Origin: Cricetomys ansorgei
Lineage: Eukaryota; Chordata; Mammalia; Rodentia; Nesomyidae
Length of the DNA stretch: 64,000 bases
Assembly (NCBI GenBank): GCA_026225945.1
Contig: JAMJFZ010001801.1
Span: 62,001 to 126,000, forward strand
Reading direction: 5' to 3'
Positions 23,360-34,667 of the stretch are shown piece after piece (positions within the stretch are counted from its first letter, which is position 1; every line of letters starts with the position of its first letter). The translations under genes were made by a program, and so were the position numbers. Below the pieces are notes generated by a model. That model was not told where the DNA came from. It saw only the letters and a list, made by a program, of their open reading frames with translations, and did no database searches.

Positions 23360-23565
23360 AAGTTTGGCTTATATGTATGTGTGTTTTGTCTGCATGTATG
23401 TCTGTGTACCACTTTCGAGTCCGGTGCCTGCAGAGGCCAGAAGAGGCTATCAGATACTCTGGAACTGGAGTTCCAGACACTTGTGAGCCATCGTGTGGGT
23501 GCTGGGAATAGAACCTGCTCCTTTGAAAGTGCAGTCAGTGTTGTTAACCATCTCTCCAGCCCGAG
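23360..23565 (-). repeat. B2 SINE
   Basis: GTCTGCATGTATGTCTGTGT, GGAACTGGAGTTCCAGACAC and CATCTCTCCAGCCC. Confidence 0.92.
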
Positions 23566-23589
23566 CTGTATTTACTTATTTTTAGTGTT

Positions 23590-23715
23590 TTGAGACAGGG
23601 TCTTTCTAGGTATACTGACTGTCCTGGACCTCCACTGTAGACCAGGCTGACTTCAAACTCACAGAAACCATCCTGCCTCTGTCTCCTCAGTGTTGGGATT
23701 AAAGTCATGTACCAG
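23590..23715 (-). repeat. B1 SINE
   Basis: TTGAGACAGGGTCTTTCTAG, GTAGACCAGGCTGACTTC and TTGGGATTAAAG. Confidence 0.88.
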
Positions 23716-23724
23716 CACCCTAGG

Positions 23725-23945
23725 AGAGATTTATTTTTAAAATTCTATGTGTATGGGTGTTTTCCTATATGCATATATGTACATCATGTGCACACCCAGT
23801 GTCCACCGAGACAAGAAGAGACTGCTAGATCCCCTGGAATTGGAGTTATGGTTGTGAGCCACCATGTGGGTGCTGGGAATAGAATCTGGATCATGAACAA
23901 GAGCACTAAACGCTTTTAACTGCTGAGCCATCTCTTCAGCCTGTT
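23725..23945 (-). repeat. B2 SINE
   Basis: GGAATTGGAGTTATGGTTGT, GTGGGTGCTGGGAATAGAAT and GCCATCTCTTCAGCC. Confidence 0.9.
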
Positions 23946-24079
23946 GGCATTCAATAATTTGATCTCAGTTTTGTTACTAGCATTATTTGTAATGATTTCA
24001 CACAGGATTTTAGGCAATAGCTAATAAAAATTTGTTTAATACATGTGTGAAAAAGGATATGTTTAAAATGGAAGGCTGA

Positions 24080-24120
24080 AGGCCCATGGTGGTGCACACT
24101 TTTAATCCCAGCACTTGTGA
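24080..24120 (+). repeat. B1 5' fragment
   Basis: GGTGGTGCACACTTTTAATC then stops abruptly. Confidence 0.7.
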
Positions 24121-24124
24121 AATG

Positions 24125-25600
24125 CAGCTGCTTTTTTTTTTTGTCTCCCTGCTACCCTCTCCACGTGGTGACTATGTGTGGGGCCAATGGTAGTGCCATT
24201 CTTTCTTCAATCTTTGGGGTATGTGCTGAAATTGGAGTGGAAGCCAGGTATCCGGAGTCCTCTTCTGAGCTGGGAGAGGAAAGGCAGGGGTGGCACAAAC
24301 TTCCCTCATTGCACGTCACCAACATGGGCAGTCTCTTGTTAGCGTCATATGCTCTTGGACAGGGCCCACAGACCTAGCCTAGTGCTGCCCTCTTTGGGGA
24401 CTACGGAATAGCACACTTCGGAGCCTGATTCACCTGGTCTGAGACTGTGCAATGGATTTGTGGAACAGAGCTTAGTATTCAAGGCTTTTACCGTGCCACA
24501 TCTTCCGCTACCCACCTCTGCTACCCACCTCCACATTATTCTTCTTTTGAGAGGAAGAGGAGTTGAGGCAAAGTAGCTGTCATGTGACCCAGGCTGGCTT
24601 AGAACTTCGAGATCCCTCCACCTTCACTTTCTGGCATGGTGGGATTACAGGCTTGCATGCACCTCCCACTCCCGATTACTTGAGGAGAGGACACTAGGGT
24701 ACTGAGGGAGCTCCCTATGACAGTTCCAAAATACCCATTGCCCCAGGCAGCAGCCAAGAGGCCAGAAAGTGAAAAATGAGAACTCAATACTCTTAGGTGC
24801 TAGAGACTGGCTATTGGGCAGTTAATATTGAAGCCATTTGGAGCCCTATGCAAGCTCAGTGTGGAATCTTAATCTCTCTGACATTGTCCAAGGATCACAG
24901 ATCCTTGTGAGCTTTGTGGGCTTTTCACTCTGAGCTATCCATTCAGATCAGAGTTTACTGAACATATGCTGAGCGGCAGGCACCGCAGCCAGTAAGAATG
25001 ATCAAGGCTGCAGTTAGCCCTCCTTTGATTTACATGATTCTACTTTGTAAAAACAGATATAAACAAAGTAATTACATGTTGTGAAAACAGCAAAGAAGGA
25101 AGTAAACAAAAGAGCACCCAAGAGCCTGCTTTACAAAGAGTAATCTGAAAAGCCAACACAAATATACACCTAATTCTGCCACCTAGCTGAGTTTTATCTT
25201 CCAAATAATCTCTATGTTACCCATTCAGCTCCATCTGGTCTGGTTCATCATCTCTCTTGTTGAGGTCCCAGGCTCCATCTCATCCTGCTTGGATATGGTG
25301 TCAGACAGCTCACCCAATCTTCATCAGACTCGCAAGGACCTAATTCAAGTTTGCCCTTCATGGCCACAAAAAAGAGGTCCTAGACAGCCTAAGACCAAGA
25401 GAAATATTAGTAGTTGTAATGAGAGAGTGGGGGATGGGGTGGGTAGGAAGGTCTTAGGTGTCACGCTCAGCAATTATCCTAGAAAAGAAGATGGTGGGGC
25501 CAGAAAAGACAAGACTTCAGGTCAAATGGACCCGAAGCATTGGTGGAGCTTCAAAAGACATATTCAAAGTCTGGGCTGGAGATTGAGACAAGAAGATCAA
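24125..25600. other. No gene seen; weak B1 fragment inside
   Basis: A reversed B1 piece lies near 24560-24660 (GGTGGGATTACAGGCTTGCA). The 170-codon + strand frame at 25214-25726 has no recognisable protein features and overlaps repeat sequence. No further DENND4C or ARMH1 exon was found here. Confidence 0.4.
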
Positions 25601-25604
25601 GAGT

Positions 25605-26065
25605 TCAAGGCTGCCCTAGTTACAGTCAATTGTCATCCTGACACAGCCCAGTCATCTGAGGCAATCTCACTGGGGAATCGCACAGGTCAGACTAATCTTG
25701 GCTGTGAAATTGAGGAGCTGTCTTGATTGTTGATTGGTATGGGAGGGCTGAAATGAACTCTTTCCTGAGTTCAGTCCCCAGCACCCATGTCTGGTGACTC
25801 ACAATTGCTTGTAACTTGAGCTCCAGGGAATCCGACACCTCTGGCCTCCTTGGTTGGAACACACACTCACATCTGTTCACGTGTAATGAAAATAAACATT
25901 TAAAGAAAGAATGAAAGCCACCAGAGAGCAAATGAGGGAACAAGCCAATAAGCAGCATTCCTCCATGGTTTCTTCTTCAGTTCCTGCTTCTGCTTCTGCT
26001 CTGGCTTCCCTCCATGATTGACTGCGACTTATAAAATGAGATTAACCCTTTCTTCCCCAATGTCA
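25605..26065 (+). mobile_element. RMER/LTR-like repeat split by a B2
   Basis: GTCATCCTGACACAGCCCAG ... CTGTCTTGATTGTTGATTGG, then a B2 piece at about 25760-25910, then resumption with AAGCCAATAAGCAGCATTCC ... CTTCCCTCCATGATTGACTG. This sequence series is familiar as a medium-reiterated rodent repeat. The B2 inserted into it is younger. Confidence 0.5.
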
Positions 26066-26074
26066 CTATCTATC

Positions 26075-26225
26075 AATCAGAGACAGGATCTCTCTGTATA
26101 GTTCTGGCTGTGCTGGAACTTGCTATGTACACCAGGCTGTCCTCAAACTCACAGAGATCCTTCTACCTCTGCTACCTGAGGTAAAGGGTTGCTGGGGTTA
26201 AAGGCATACACCACCACACCTGGTT
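26075..26225 (-). repeat. B1 SINE
   Basis: CAGAGACAGGATCTCTCTG, ACACCAGGCTGTCCTCAAAC and GGGGTTAAAGGCATACACC. Confidence 0.9.
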
Positions 26226-26739
26226 TCAATCCCCTTTGAAAGAGAAAATTGTATATGAATATCTGGTGAAAAAATGGAAAGAAACACACTCGTCACCAGA
26301 GCCATACCACCACCATATTCTATACAGGATTCTAAATCTCTGATGAAGGTGCCTACTCTTAGAACCATTATTCTTGAACACTACTCCCATACCCTTCAAA
26401 AGAACCACACAAACCAAATACTTGATGTCATAGTACACCAAAAGAGGAAACTCAGCTTGAGTTGGCATATGCCTGCTGTGCCAGCACTATGAAGACAAAG
26501 AAGGACAGCCAGGAGCTCAAGATCAAAAAGGAATAAATTTAGTACTAGCTTTGTCAAAAAGTTATTCATGTAACTTTGCCATGGATGACACTCTTTTGCA
26601 AAATTAAAGATGATCTGTAAACGCTCTAAAGTCCATCTTATGAAACAGGCCTTCAGATTCTGAGAGTGACTGCTGAAATGACAAGTAGGAGGACTTGATC
26701 TGAGCACACCACCATACGTAGCTCAGCCATCGGCACTCG

Positions 26740-26864
26740 CCTTCACTGAGCAGCTCTGTGGTCCTGAGGTCTTGAGGCATGTGCTCTTCAGGGGCATGAA
26801 CCTCCGCGTCCTCCTTCACCAGCTCATCCTTGGACCCGTAGCCTTGGTCAGACTGACCGACCAC
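26740..26864 (-). pseudogene. Dennd4c-ps: Dennd4c-ps exon m (last recognisable)
   Basis: The acceptor TTTTAAACAG|GTGG is at 26865. The peptide SDQGYGSKDELVKEDAEVH continues the reading after the exon at 31662. The start has GGTC repeated in tandem (GTGGTCGGTCAG), an apparent 4-bp insertion that shifts the frame relative to the preceding exon. The 3' limit is unclear: a possible donor GCTAC|GTATGG is near 26720, but the peptide stops matching after about 26740. Confidence 0.6.
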
Positions 26865-26869
26865 CTGTT

Positions 26870-27530
26870 TAAAAGATGCACGCTTGTAAATGCTTTCATA
26901 TGCTTGAAATGCAGCTATAAAATACCAAAGATCTACACGTTAAACTAACAGAAAAAGTAAAGAACTCTCACAAGACAGTTCAAAAACAATGGTAAGGAGC
27001 AAAGCTGAGGCGAGGCGAGCAGACTGGAGACTCTTCTACATTTGAAAGCCCCAGACCCTGGCTTCCTCACATGAAATTTGAAAGCAATTTGGACTGAGAG
27101 TGTTTTCGGTCTCTTATGAAGAGGGTCACACATTGTCAACTTCTTTTTTTTATAGTAAGAATGAAAAGAGACTGAGACACATACCTGCTACTTTTGCAAA
27201 AGAAATGTAGGAAGGACAATACATTTTTTACTGTAAGGAAACAATAAAGTCGTTTACCTACAAGGGGTGGAGAAAAACAGAAAAAAAAAAACAAGGAAAC
27301 TTCCTAAAGTATGGTTTTCTGTGTTGATTTTATTTTTTAATACATTTCTACATATTTAAAAAATTAAATCAACAAAACTGGGGATGGTGTCTAAAATGAT
27401 GCAAATAGAAACAGAACAGCCAACTAATACTATACATGACAAGCTAAACCTAGTATGAGGGTCAGAAGAAGGGTAATCTACATAGCTTTTGAATTGAATA
27501 ATTTGAAACCACATTCCTTTTACAAGTGTT
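26870..27530. other. Pseudogene intron; no other feature seen
   Basis: AT-rich sequence without a recognised repeat. Confidence 0.45.
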
Positions 27531-27534
27531 GGGG

Positions 27535-27662
27535 GAAGCATATGTGGAGATCAGAGGACAACAACTGGGGAATTGATTCTACCATAAGGTCCCAAAGACT
27601 GAACTCAAGTCACAGACTTAGCAGCAAGTATGTCTTTACCCAGGGAGTCATCTTGCCACCCG
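27535..27662 (-). repeat. Diverged tRNA-type SINE
   Basis: GGAGATCAGAGGACAACAAC and GACTGAACTCAAGTCACAGA, a reversed B2/B4 body. Confidence 0.65.
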
Positions 27663-27674
27663 CTATATTGAACT

Positions 27675-27820
27675 ATGTTTCTTTTGAGACAGTGTCTAGT
27701 TTAGTCCAAGTTAGCCTCAAATTTGGTATGTAGCTAAGCCTTACCTTGAACTCCTAATCCTCCTGCTCCCACCTTCTAAATACTTGGCCTACAGATGTGT
27801 GTCACCATATCCTGTTCCTA
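27675..27820 (-). repeat. Old B1 SINE
   Basis: TTTTGAGACAGTGTCTAGTT and GGCCTACAGATGTGTGTCAC; well diverged. Confidence 0.65.
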
Positions 27821-27984
27821 GTTTAACCTATACTGTAGTCAATCCACACTCTAAACATAGAAGTTAAAGTCAAATCTGGAAAAACTATGTAGATTTTGTT
27901 TCCTATGGGTGGGAGCAGGGGTGTAGAGTGAATTTGAAAAAAGGTTAGGCATTTGAAATTGATTCTTTGACAATTTTCTCCCTT

Positions 27985-28135
27985 GATTTTTGGAGACAGG
28001 TTTTCTTTGTTGTAACTCTGGCTGTCCTGGAACTCTCTGTAGACCAGGCTGGCCTCAGAGATTTGCCTGCCTCTGCCTCCTGAGGTCTGGGATTAAAGGC
28101 GTGAGCCACCACGGCCGGGCTTCTTTGACAATTTC
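27985..28135 (-). repeat. B1 SINE, shared variant
   Basis: GTTGTAACTCTGGCTGTCCT with TGGGATTAAAGGCGTGAGCC. It belongs to the same B1 group as 10.8, 32.4 and 35.4 kb. Confidence 0.95.
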
Positions 28136-28139
28136 CTAC

Positions 28140-28955
28140 TGGTAAACAATGTATCTTTATCACATCCAATCCACACACGCCCAACACACACACACTTGAA
28201 GCTGCTTTATGCATACAGAAGGACTGAGTAAACAACTAAATGTAATGATATCAGGAGACAGTTTTTACTATGGGGGAACATACGGGGTTTTATGTGTGTG
28301 ATACTTGGAACTAAATTCAGAGCATTGTGTATGTCAGGCAAGGACTCTACCACTGGCCCCCTGCCCCACCATTAAAAAAGAAAAGACTAAAGAAAGGGAA
28401 AAGTGAGGTATTTCTACAACACTATACATAATTAGTTTCTAGTCCTGTTTGTTGAAAGTCCAAAAGCAGTTCCACAACACCTTGGTGTAACAGTGGGCAC
28501 AGAGACTCAGACCTAGACCCCTAAAACTTCATCTCCATTAAATGGAACCTGGGGTTGTTGAAAAAGAAAAAAAGACTGATTCCTGAGATCAGGAAGGGAA
28601 GGTACAAAAATGAGGCAGGAGAGTTGTTGCCCCAGAACAGAACCCACAACCACACAACTGAGAGATGTAATAACCAAATGTAAAGGAGCACCCATGGGCC
28701 AACACCAAGGGAATCTGAGAATGGGTAAAGACTAACACATGATAGTCCACTGAGTGACACAGCAACCCACAAACCCCCACTGATAATAAGAAAGAGAAAA
28801 GAGCTTCCTGAATACATTAGAATGAAATCACCGCTCTGTAACCATCATACCTACACTAACTGCAAGGAAATATACAAACACAAAATAAGGAACATTCTAC
28901 AAAACAAGATGAATCTTCCAAAAAAGTTAAAGTCATAACAAAGAAAAGCTGAGGA
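28140..28955. other. Pseudogene intron; nothing recognised
   Basis: Several overlapping open frames on the minus strand near 28.5-28.8 kb look like hydrophobic translations of non-coding DNA. No family, splice sites or codon pattern supports them. Confidence 0.4.
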
Positions 28956-28959
28956 ACTT

Positions 28960-29070
28960 GGTGTGGTGGTACACACTTTTAATCTTAGCACTCGGGGAGC
29001 AGAGACAGGCAGATCTCTAGAGTTCCAGACCAGACCAGTTAGAGATACATAGTGAGATTCTCTTTAAAAA
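28960..29070 (+). repeat. B1 SINE, diverged
   Basis: GGTGTGGTGGTACACACTTT, TAGCACTCGGGGAGC. Confidence 0.85.
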
Positions 29071-29159
29071 AAAGATAAGAAAGACAGACAGATTGAGGAA
29101 CTATATGTCAGGTTAAAGCTGACTTATCACTACTATTTAGAATCACAAACTTCAGAGCT

Positions 29160-29365
29160 GACAAAATGGCTCAGCAGGTAATGGCTCATACTCCCATGTC
29201 TGACAACCCTGGGATTCACAGGTGGAAGGAGAGAACCAACTGCCACAAGTTGTCCTCTGACCTCCACACTAGTGTCATGGCACAACACCCACCCCCACCC
29301 CATCCCTACCCCACCCCAACCACAACACCCAACCTCCTACCCCCCCCACCCCTGCCCCCAAGGAG
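29160..29365 (+). repeat. B3-type SINE with C-rich tail
   Basis: AAAATGGCTCAGCAGGTAAT, GGAAGGAGAGAACCAACTGC and GTTGTCCTCTGACCTCCACA, followed by a C/A-rich low-complexity tail (29281-29362). Confidence 0.85.
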
Positions 29366-29654
29366 TAAATAAGTTTTTTTTGGTTGGTTCCCTCAGAAAG
29401 TCTGTTTTTGAAATATGGTGCTATGAAATGAAGAACAGAATAGGAAAAAGTTAAGCAAAGTAGACCAGGAGTTCCCGAGAAGGCAAGTGCCTCTGTATCG
29501 GCAGCAAGCGGGAAGAGTCCACAAGATAATGGTAATGAGATGAGCATGGTCAGCACTGGGCTAAAGACCCCGAGCGTCACCGGGCTCTGCTAGAACCCTG
29601 AAGGACACACGATCACTGTCAATCTATTATCTACTGTTTAGTCATCAGAATTCA

Positions 29655-29850
29655 GCTGAGGGGCTGAGAGATGGCTGTTCCTCCAGAGGACCCAGGTTCA
29701 ATTCCCAGCACCCACACGGCCACTCACAACCACCCAGTCTCAGGGGATTTGATGCCTTCTTTTGGCCTCCGAGGGCACCAGGCATACATGTGATACACAG
29801 ACAACATGCAGAAAACACCTATACACATAAAATAACGTTAAAAAACAAAG
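29655..29850 (+). repeat. B2 SINE
   Basis: GGGGCTGAGAGATGGCTGTT, CCCAGGTTCAATTCCCAGCA, then an ACATAAAATAA tail. An internal deletion lies just after the head. Confidence 0.9.
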
Positions 29851-30250
29851 CTGAAAATATATGAAAAGGTCTCAAAAGCGCCATCCTGACTACTGTAATT
29901 GTTAAGCCAATTACTAGGATTCTGTCTTTTGTTTCTGTTTTCAGCAAAAGATTAAATTGCCTTTATAAGACAAGTTTTAAAAACTTGAGGAATAAGGAAG
30001 AAAGATGATGTACCTCTTGTTGTCAGTATTCCTCATATACTAATTTTACATCAAAATTACATACTTAGCCTGTTCTAAATAAATAAACCTAATTTTAAAC
30101 GACTTTATATATACACATAAAAATATCATGAGAAACATTATTTTGTCCAAATAATACACAATAAAATACTAAAACACAAAATGTAATATAAAAAAATATC
30201 AGGAAAAATAAGCAGAGGAAACAAAATAAGGCAGCTTTAAAACAAAAGTG
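29851..30250. other. AT-rich sequence, no feature seen
   Basis: Long A/T runs; no recognisable repeat or exon. Confidence 0.45.
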
Positions 30251-30254
30251 CCAG

Positions 30255-30455
30255 CAGGGAGGTGGGCAGGAGAGTCAGTGGTTAAGAGTTGTCCCCGCTC
30301 TGCGGAGGACCCAGCACCCTATGGTGGCTCACAGTGAACTCCGGCCCCGGGGGTGATGCCTTCTTCTGGCCTCCTCAAGACACCAGACACACACGTGGTC
30401 ACACACATAACGTGGGCAAAACACTCACACACACAAAGTCTTAAAAATAAAAGTC
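30255..30455 (+). repeat. B2 SINE
   Basis: GTCAGTGGTTAAGAGTTGTC, GGTGATGCCTTCTTCTGGCC and an ACACACAAAGTC tail. Confidence 0.85.
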
Positions 30456-30459
30456 CACA

Positions 30460-31660
30460 GAAGTTTCTCATTAAGTTCCAATTAGGGTTGAAAAGGCCAA
30501 TTACTATCAAGATGGAAACCTACAGGTTCAGTTGTTGCCACTGGCTTACATACACTCCTGTAACTGTAGCAAGGCAGTTTCAGGCACAAAAGCTAACAGA
30601 CTTCTGGAAGGCAGTGAGCACTTCAACAACCGACAACGGATTCTTTCATACCCAAGATACCGTATTTCATGCAATGATACTACAAGCAAATCTTGAGATT
30701 ATAATCGCACAAAACATACTTTATTTCGAAGTAAGATAATAAATGTTTGTAAACTGGTCATAAATTGTCACATGGAGATTTTTGAGAGCATATATATGAT
30801 TACCCTTTTCTAAAGGAGAAAAGCTAAGAAATTGAAAATTGTTCCTTCAAATACAACCAAGTATCTTTCCCCTACCCTTGGATGTCAGCAAACTTTAACC
30901 CGACAAATGGGAAATTACCTGAAGTGGTTAACACTCAAGGGCAGAATTAAAGCACACGTGTATCCATGGCTTCAGTTCACAAAGATTGCCCCACACCTTG
31001 ACAGCCCAGGACAAATGCAGCACCAAGAAACAGCACAGAGTGAAAAGCAGAGCAACAGAGAGAAGAGAAAAGAAAACTTCAGTCATGAGACAAGTTCATC
31101 AGAGGAAACACAGGAACTGACTGTGAGTTCTTAAGGGAGGCCCGGGATACCAGCAGCCAGACAACACACACATACACCTGCCCAGTGGGCTTCAATACAG
31201 TCACTTCTGACTTGAGACAAAGGTTGCCCTATGGCTACATACGTATAAGCAGCTTCTACAATCCACAGTCCTAAATGTAAACATCCTTTTCCAAAATGGC
31301 TCATTTTTGTCCCTTTTCAGGTATTCATAATTTCAAAGTTCTAAGTTAAATTTTCAACTTAATGAAAAAAGGACTTATAAACTGTGTCAGTAATTTTCAA
31401 GTTCATTATGTCATAATCCCTAACAACTGTCTCAGATACTTTCAAAAATTTAGGATGAACAAATGTAAGACATACCATGCTAGCAAACTGCATTGCACCC
31501 ACAGTCAATTTCATACTACAGGAAGTAAGGACAAGTGCAGAAGTGTGACTTCCTCTCAATAATATATACTACTTTCAAAGTACTCCCCTTGTGGAAATTC
31601 AATAAATGCACTTTATTTTATGGTAGTAACTGAAAGGTTAGTAAGATGCAGCTTGTAGTA
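30460..31660. other. Pseudogene intron; nothing recognised
   Basis: The + strand frames at 30.35-30.74 and 30.83-31.13 kb show no protein family and cross SINE sequence. No exon was identified. Confidence 0.4.
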
Positions 31661-31661
31661 C

Positions 31662-31808
31662 CTGTGCTAGAGTGATTGTCAGTGGAATCAAGACTGACTA
31701 GGTCTCTGGCGAAGACCATGTGCTCCCCACTGTTGGCGTCATTAGAACTGTCCACACTACCATGGCTCACTGTGTCCCCGTTGCTTCTACCTGCAGCATG
31801 CTGAGGAG
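31662..31808 (-). pseudogene. Dennd4c-ps: Dennd4c-ps exon l, intact
   Basis: Acceptor TTGTCTTCAG|CTCC and donor AGCACAG|GTACT are both intact. The 147 bp carry 48 complete in-frame codons without a stop ([30 protein letters not shown]). This is the serine-rich linker after the PPR-like part of DENND4C. Confidence 0.85.
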
Positions 31809-32047
31809 CTGAAGACAAGGACAATGTGTTCAACAACCATGTACTGACAGTTCTGACTAAACATCAATGACCTCAGGTTAATTTATAATTACACAATGTG
31901 TAGAGTTCTGTGAAAAAAAATCATAAGGAAATCTATCTTTAGTTGTAAATTAAAATATCAAACAGAATTAAACCCTCTACTTCATATAATTAAAATTTCA
32001 TTTCTATAAGCCTACAGTTAAAAATGTCTTTCCTTCACATGTGTTAC

Positions 32048-32192
32048 CTGGTACTGAGAAGACCTGTGGTTTTTGCCCAGTCTTTTAAAGTGGCTGCCTA
32101 AACTGGGCCAAACCATGTACCACATTCCATACTTTCGTCCATAAGAAAACACCACTGCGAGTACTGCTGGGCCATGGGCTTTCCAAAACCAC
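32048..32192 (-). pseudogene. Dennd4c-ps: Dennd4c-ps exon k, in-frame TAA
   Basis: Acceptor TCACCTTTAG|GTGG, donor TACCAG|GTAACA. The frame reads [21 protein letters not shown] and GLAQFRQPL, then TAA where lysine is expected, then a diverged tail. The length of 145 bp equals 48 codons plus one, so splicing phase is kept but the frame is terminated. VWNVV and VHGL also replace basic residues. Confidence 0.85.
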
Positions 32193-32227
32193 CTAAAGGT
32201 GAAAAAGAAGTTCAATAAAAAAGTTAT

Positions 32228-32330
32228 TTAGGGCCAGGGAGATGCCTTGGTGGGTAAAAGAACTCTGTACATGCCTGGATACAGTTGTCTTCTGATCACC
32301 ACAGAAATAAAATTAAAAAGATAATTAAAA
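32228..32330 (+). repeat. tRNA-type SINE fragment
   Basis: GGGCCAGGGAGATGCCTTGG ... GTTGTCTTCTGATCACCACA. Confidence 0.7.
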
Positions 32331-32363
32331 TAAAACAACTAAAAGACAAGCAAATAAACAAAC

Positions 32364-32600
32364 AGCGGGCAGTGGTGGCACATGCCTTTAATCCCAGCAC
32401 TCGAGAGGCAGAGGCAGGCGGATCTCTGTGAGTTCAAGGCCAGCCTGGTCTACAGAGTGAGTTCCAGGACAGCCAGAGTTACAACAGAGAAACCCTGTCT
32501 CAAAAAAAAAAAAAAAAAAAAAAAAACAAAAAACAAAACAAAAAAAAAAAAAAACAAAAAAAGAAAAACCAAAAAATAAAATAAAATAAAACAAAGCAAT
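32364..32600 (+). repeat. Young full-length B1 with long A-rich tail
   Basis: GCGGGCAGTGGTGGCACATG to AGAGAAACCCTGTCTC is nearly consensus with the AGAGTTACAACAGAG variant. About 100 bp of A-rich tail follows. This is the best-preserved B1 in the window and is probably a recent insertion. Confidence 0.97.
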
Positions 32601-32614
32601 TTAAGTTAAAAAAA

Positions 32615-32870
32615 AAAGACACATTAGCAAATATGTGGAGAGGAGAAAAGAGAACTTTACACCATTGGTGGGAGTATAAATTAGTAAACGCATAGTGGAA
32701 AACAATATGAAAGTTCCTCAAAATCTAAAAATTCTGAATACATATCCCAGTAGCGACACTGGTATTTCATACACAGCTGCACCCTCAAATTCACTGAGGC
32801 ACTACTCCCAACAGTCCAGAAATGGAAACAGCCAGGAACGGATAAAGCGGATGCCGCACACACACACAAC
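32615..32870 (+). mobile_element. L1 3'-end fragment
   Basis: TGTGGAGAGGAGAAAAGAGA, CACCATTGGTGGGAGTATAA and CAGTCCAGAAATGGAAACAG are L1 ORF2 C-terminal/3' words in order. Confidence 0.75.
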
Positions 32871-33069
32871 AAAACGCTAAGGTTAAAAGTAAAAATAAAA
32901 AAACAAAACCTTGTTACAATAACCTGGGGAACCCTGAGGACACTGGTAGGGGAAGAGGTGGGTCATGTGATCTTGCCTTTCATACAGAATCTTAGAGGTG
33001 AACTCAGAAGCAGTGATGCACACAGGGCAGGGCACGGGGTGGCACTCATGGGGTGGGGCATGGGGGTCC

Positions 33070-33300
33070 GGAAAGAGATGCTACTCTATGGTCAGACAGG
33101 AGAATAAATCTAAGAAATCTAATTGTTCAACAAGGTGACTATAGTTAATAACAATGAATTTATTTTGAAAATTGGTAAGAGTAGATTTTAAGTGTTCTCA
33201 CCACAAAAATTAGTAAATGAGGTAACAGAATGTTAATTAGCTTGACACAACCATTTCAAAATATATACATATTTCAAAATGGTACACATAATTTATAGAA
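33070..33300 (+). mobile_element. Ancient L1 3' UTR fragment
   Basis: CAAGGTGACTATAGTTAATA, TTTTGAAAATTGGTAAGAG and CATATTTCAAAATGG resemble old mammalian L1M 3' UTR. Confidence 0.65.
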
Positions 33301-33398
33301 TTTCTGTAAATGAAGATGGGAGAATAGCCTCCTGAGGATAATAAATAATATTTTTTTAAAAAAATCCTATACTGCCTGCTAACATTAATCCAACTCAC

Positions 33399-33527
33399 CT
33401 TGTTATAATAGCCATAAGTAATAGCATTTGGTCTTATTCTAGCAGTTTTCATCTCGAATAAGACTCTCACTGCTAAAACAGGATGAACCCAAAGTCCGCA
33501 AAGCTGCATTACTACTCCATAGCACAC
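33399..33527 (-). pseudogene. Dennd4c-ps: Dennd4c-ps exon j, intact
   Basis: Acceptor TTCCTCTTGTCAG|GTGT, donor AACAAG|GTGAGT, exactly 129 bp or 43 codons with no stop: [38 protein letters not shown]. This is part of the PPR-like helical repeat. It shows VHPVL where GHPVL is expected. Confidence 0.92.
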
Positions 33528-33624
33528 CTGACAAGAGGAACAACAAAGCATTAGTCCATCATAGCACAGGAGCCTGTGACTCACAGAACTGTAAAAGACT
33601 CTACTCAACCAGGTGGTTATGTGG

Positions 33625-33785
33625 GAGGCAGAGGCAGGAGCATCCGGAGTTCAAGGCCATTCTCCCATAAAGGTGACTTCCAGGCTAGCACAGATTACAA
33701 AATACCCTTGTCTCAGAAAATAAATAAATGAATGAATGAATGAATGAATGAATAAGTAAGTAAGTAAATAAACAAACAAACAGGC
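33625..33785 (+). repeat. B1 fragment with (AAAT/GAAT/GTAA)n tail
   Basis: GAGGCAGAGGCAGGAGCATC ... CCTTGTCTCAGAAAATAAAT, then tetranucleotide repeats. Confidence 0.8.
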
Positions 33786-34117
33786 AGAATGCAACATCAG
33801 CAAACCCTACTCAGCCTAGTAGATAATAATCAGCAGTATTCCCTCTGTCATGCACATGTCTCATCTGTTTGAGAGAACAAATCTATTATTAAAAAATGAC
33901 TACTATTCTCCATAATGTGAAAAATAATTCATTTCTAAAATCAAATATGGTTAAAATACCTTTTGCCCCAATCAGCATGCTCTACATTCTGCGCTAAAGG
34001 AACAGTCCCTTCAGGATGCCTATTTAATAGGATCTGTAAACTTAAGTAGGAATGACAGAGGGAGGAACTTGAGTAACAGAGCTCTCGGCCAACTTGTGTA
34101 AGACCCTAGGTTCAGTA

Positions 34118-34127
34118 CGCACACACT

Positions 34128-34179
<52 letters not shown>
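34118..34179. repeat. (CA)n with central CG run
   Basis: ACACACTCGCGCGCGCACAC followed by about 40 bp of CA. Confidence 0.95.
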
Positions 34180-34181
<2 letters not shown>

Positions 34182-34277
34182 AAAGGAAAGAAGGCAGGGA
34201 GAAAATTAAATAGCAATTTAAAAAAAAATTTTAAACTCTAATCTGGTTTGAGTGTCATTTGTAACTATTATAACACC

Positions 34278-34405
34278 AAAGGCGTAGTGTCTCACACCTT
34301 TAATCCCAGACGCTGGAGGCAGGGACAGTGGCAGGCAGGTCTCTTAGTTCAAGACTAGCTTGGTCTGCATAATGAGATCCAGGCCAACCAGAAACACTAT
34401 CTTTA
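34278..34405 (+). repeat. B1 SINE, diverged
   Basis: GGCGTAGTGTCTCACACCTT ... AACACTATCTTTAATAATG. Confidence 0.8.
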
Positions 34406-34667
34406 ATAATGATAACAATAATAATGATGACCATGATGATGAAAAAAATTCCAAAGCGGAGAGAAGTGGAGAGAAAAGCTAAGTGCCTCAGTTTCCCCAA
34501 GTCCCAGCTGGATGATAAAAACACCTCTTAAGGTGGATCTGAGGCTTGAAAGAGAATGCACAATGATGTTTCATTTACTGAATGCTGGCTGAAAACAAGA
34601 AAACTGTCTACCAACTGACTTAACCCTAAGTCAGCCTTATGAAGCAGTCCTATCATTACCTATAGCA

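Noticed and set aside
25214..25726. 170-codon + strand open frame
   Set aside because: It runs into the RMER-like repeat, shows no domain, and lacks promoter or splice evidence. It is probably a chance frame.
26604..26740. Continuation of the last DENND4C exon in frame to 26604
   Set aside because: The frame stays open but the residues stop resembling the family after about 26740. It is more likely intron or decayed sequence.
28960..29070. tRNA or other small RNA genes within the SINE-rich tracts
   Set aside because: The tRNA-like A/B boxes here belong to B2/ID SINEs with A-rich tails. No stand-alone tRNA cloverleaf was seen.
30353..31134. Two + strand frames of 128 and 100 codons
   Set aside because: The first overlaps a B2 SINE. 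Neither shows protein-like conservation features.
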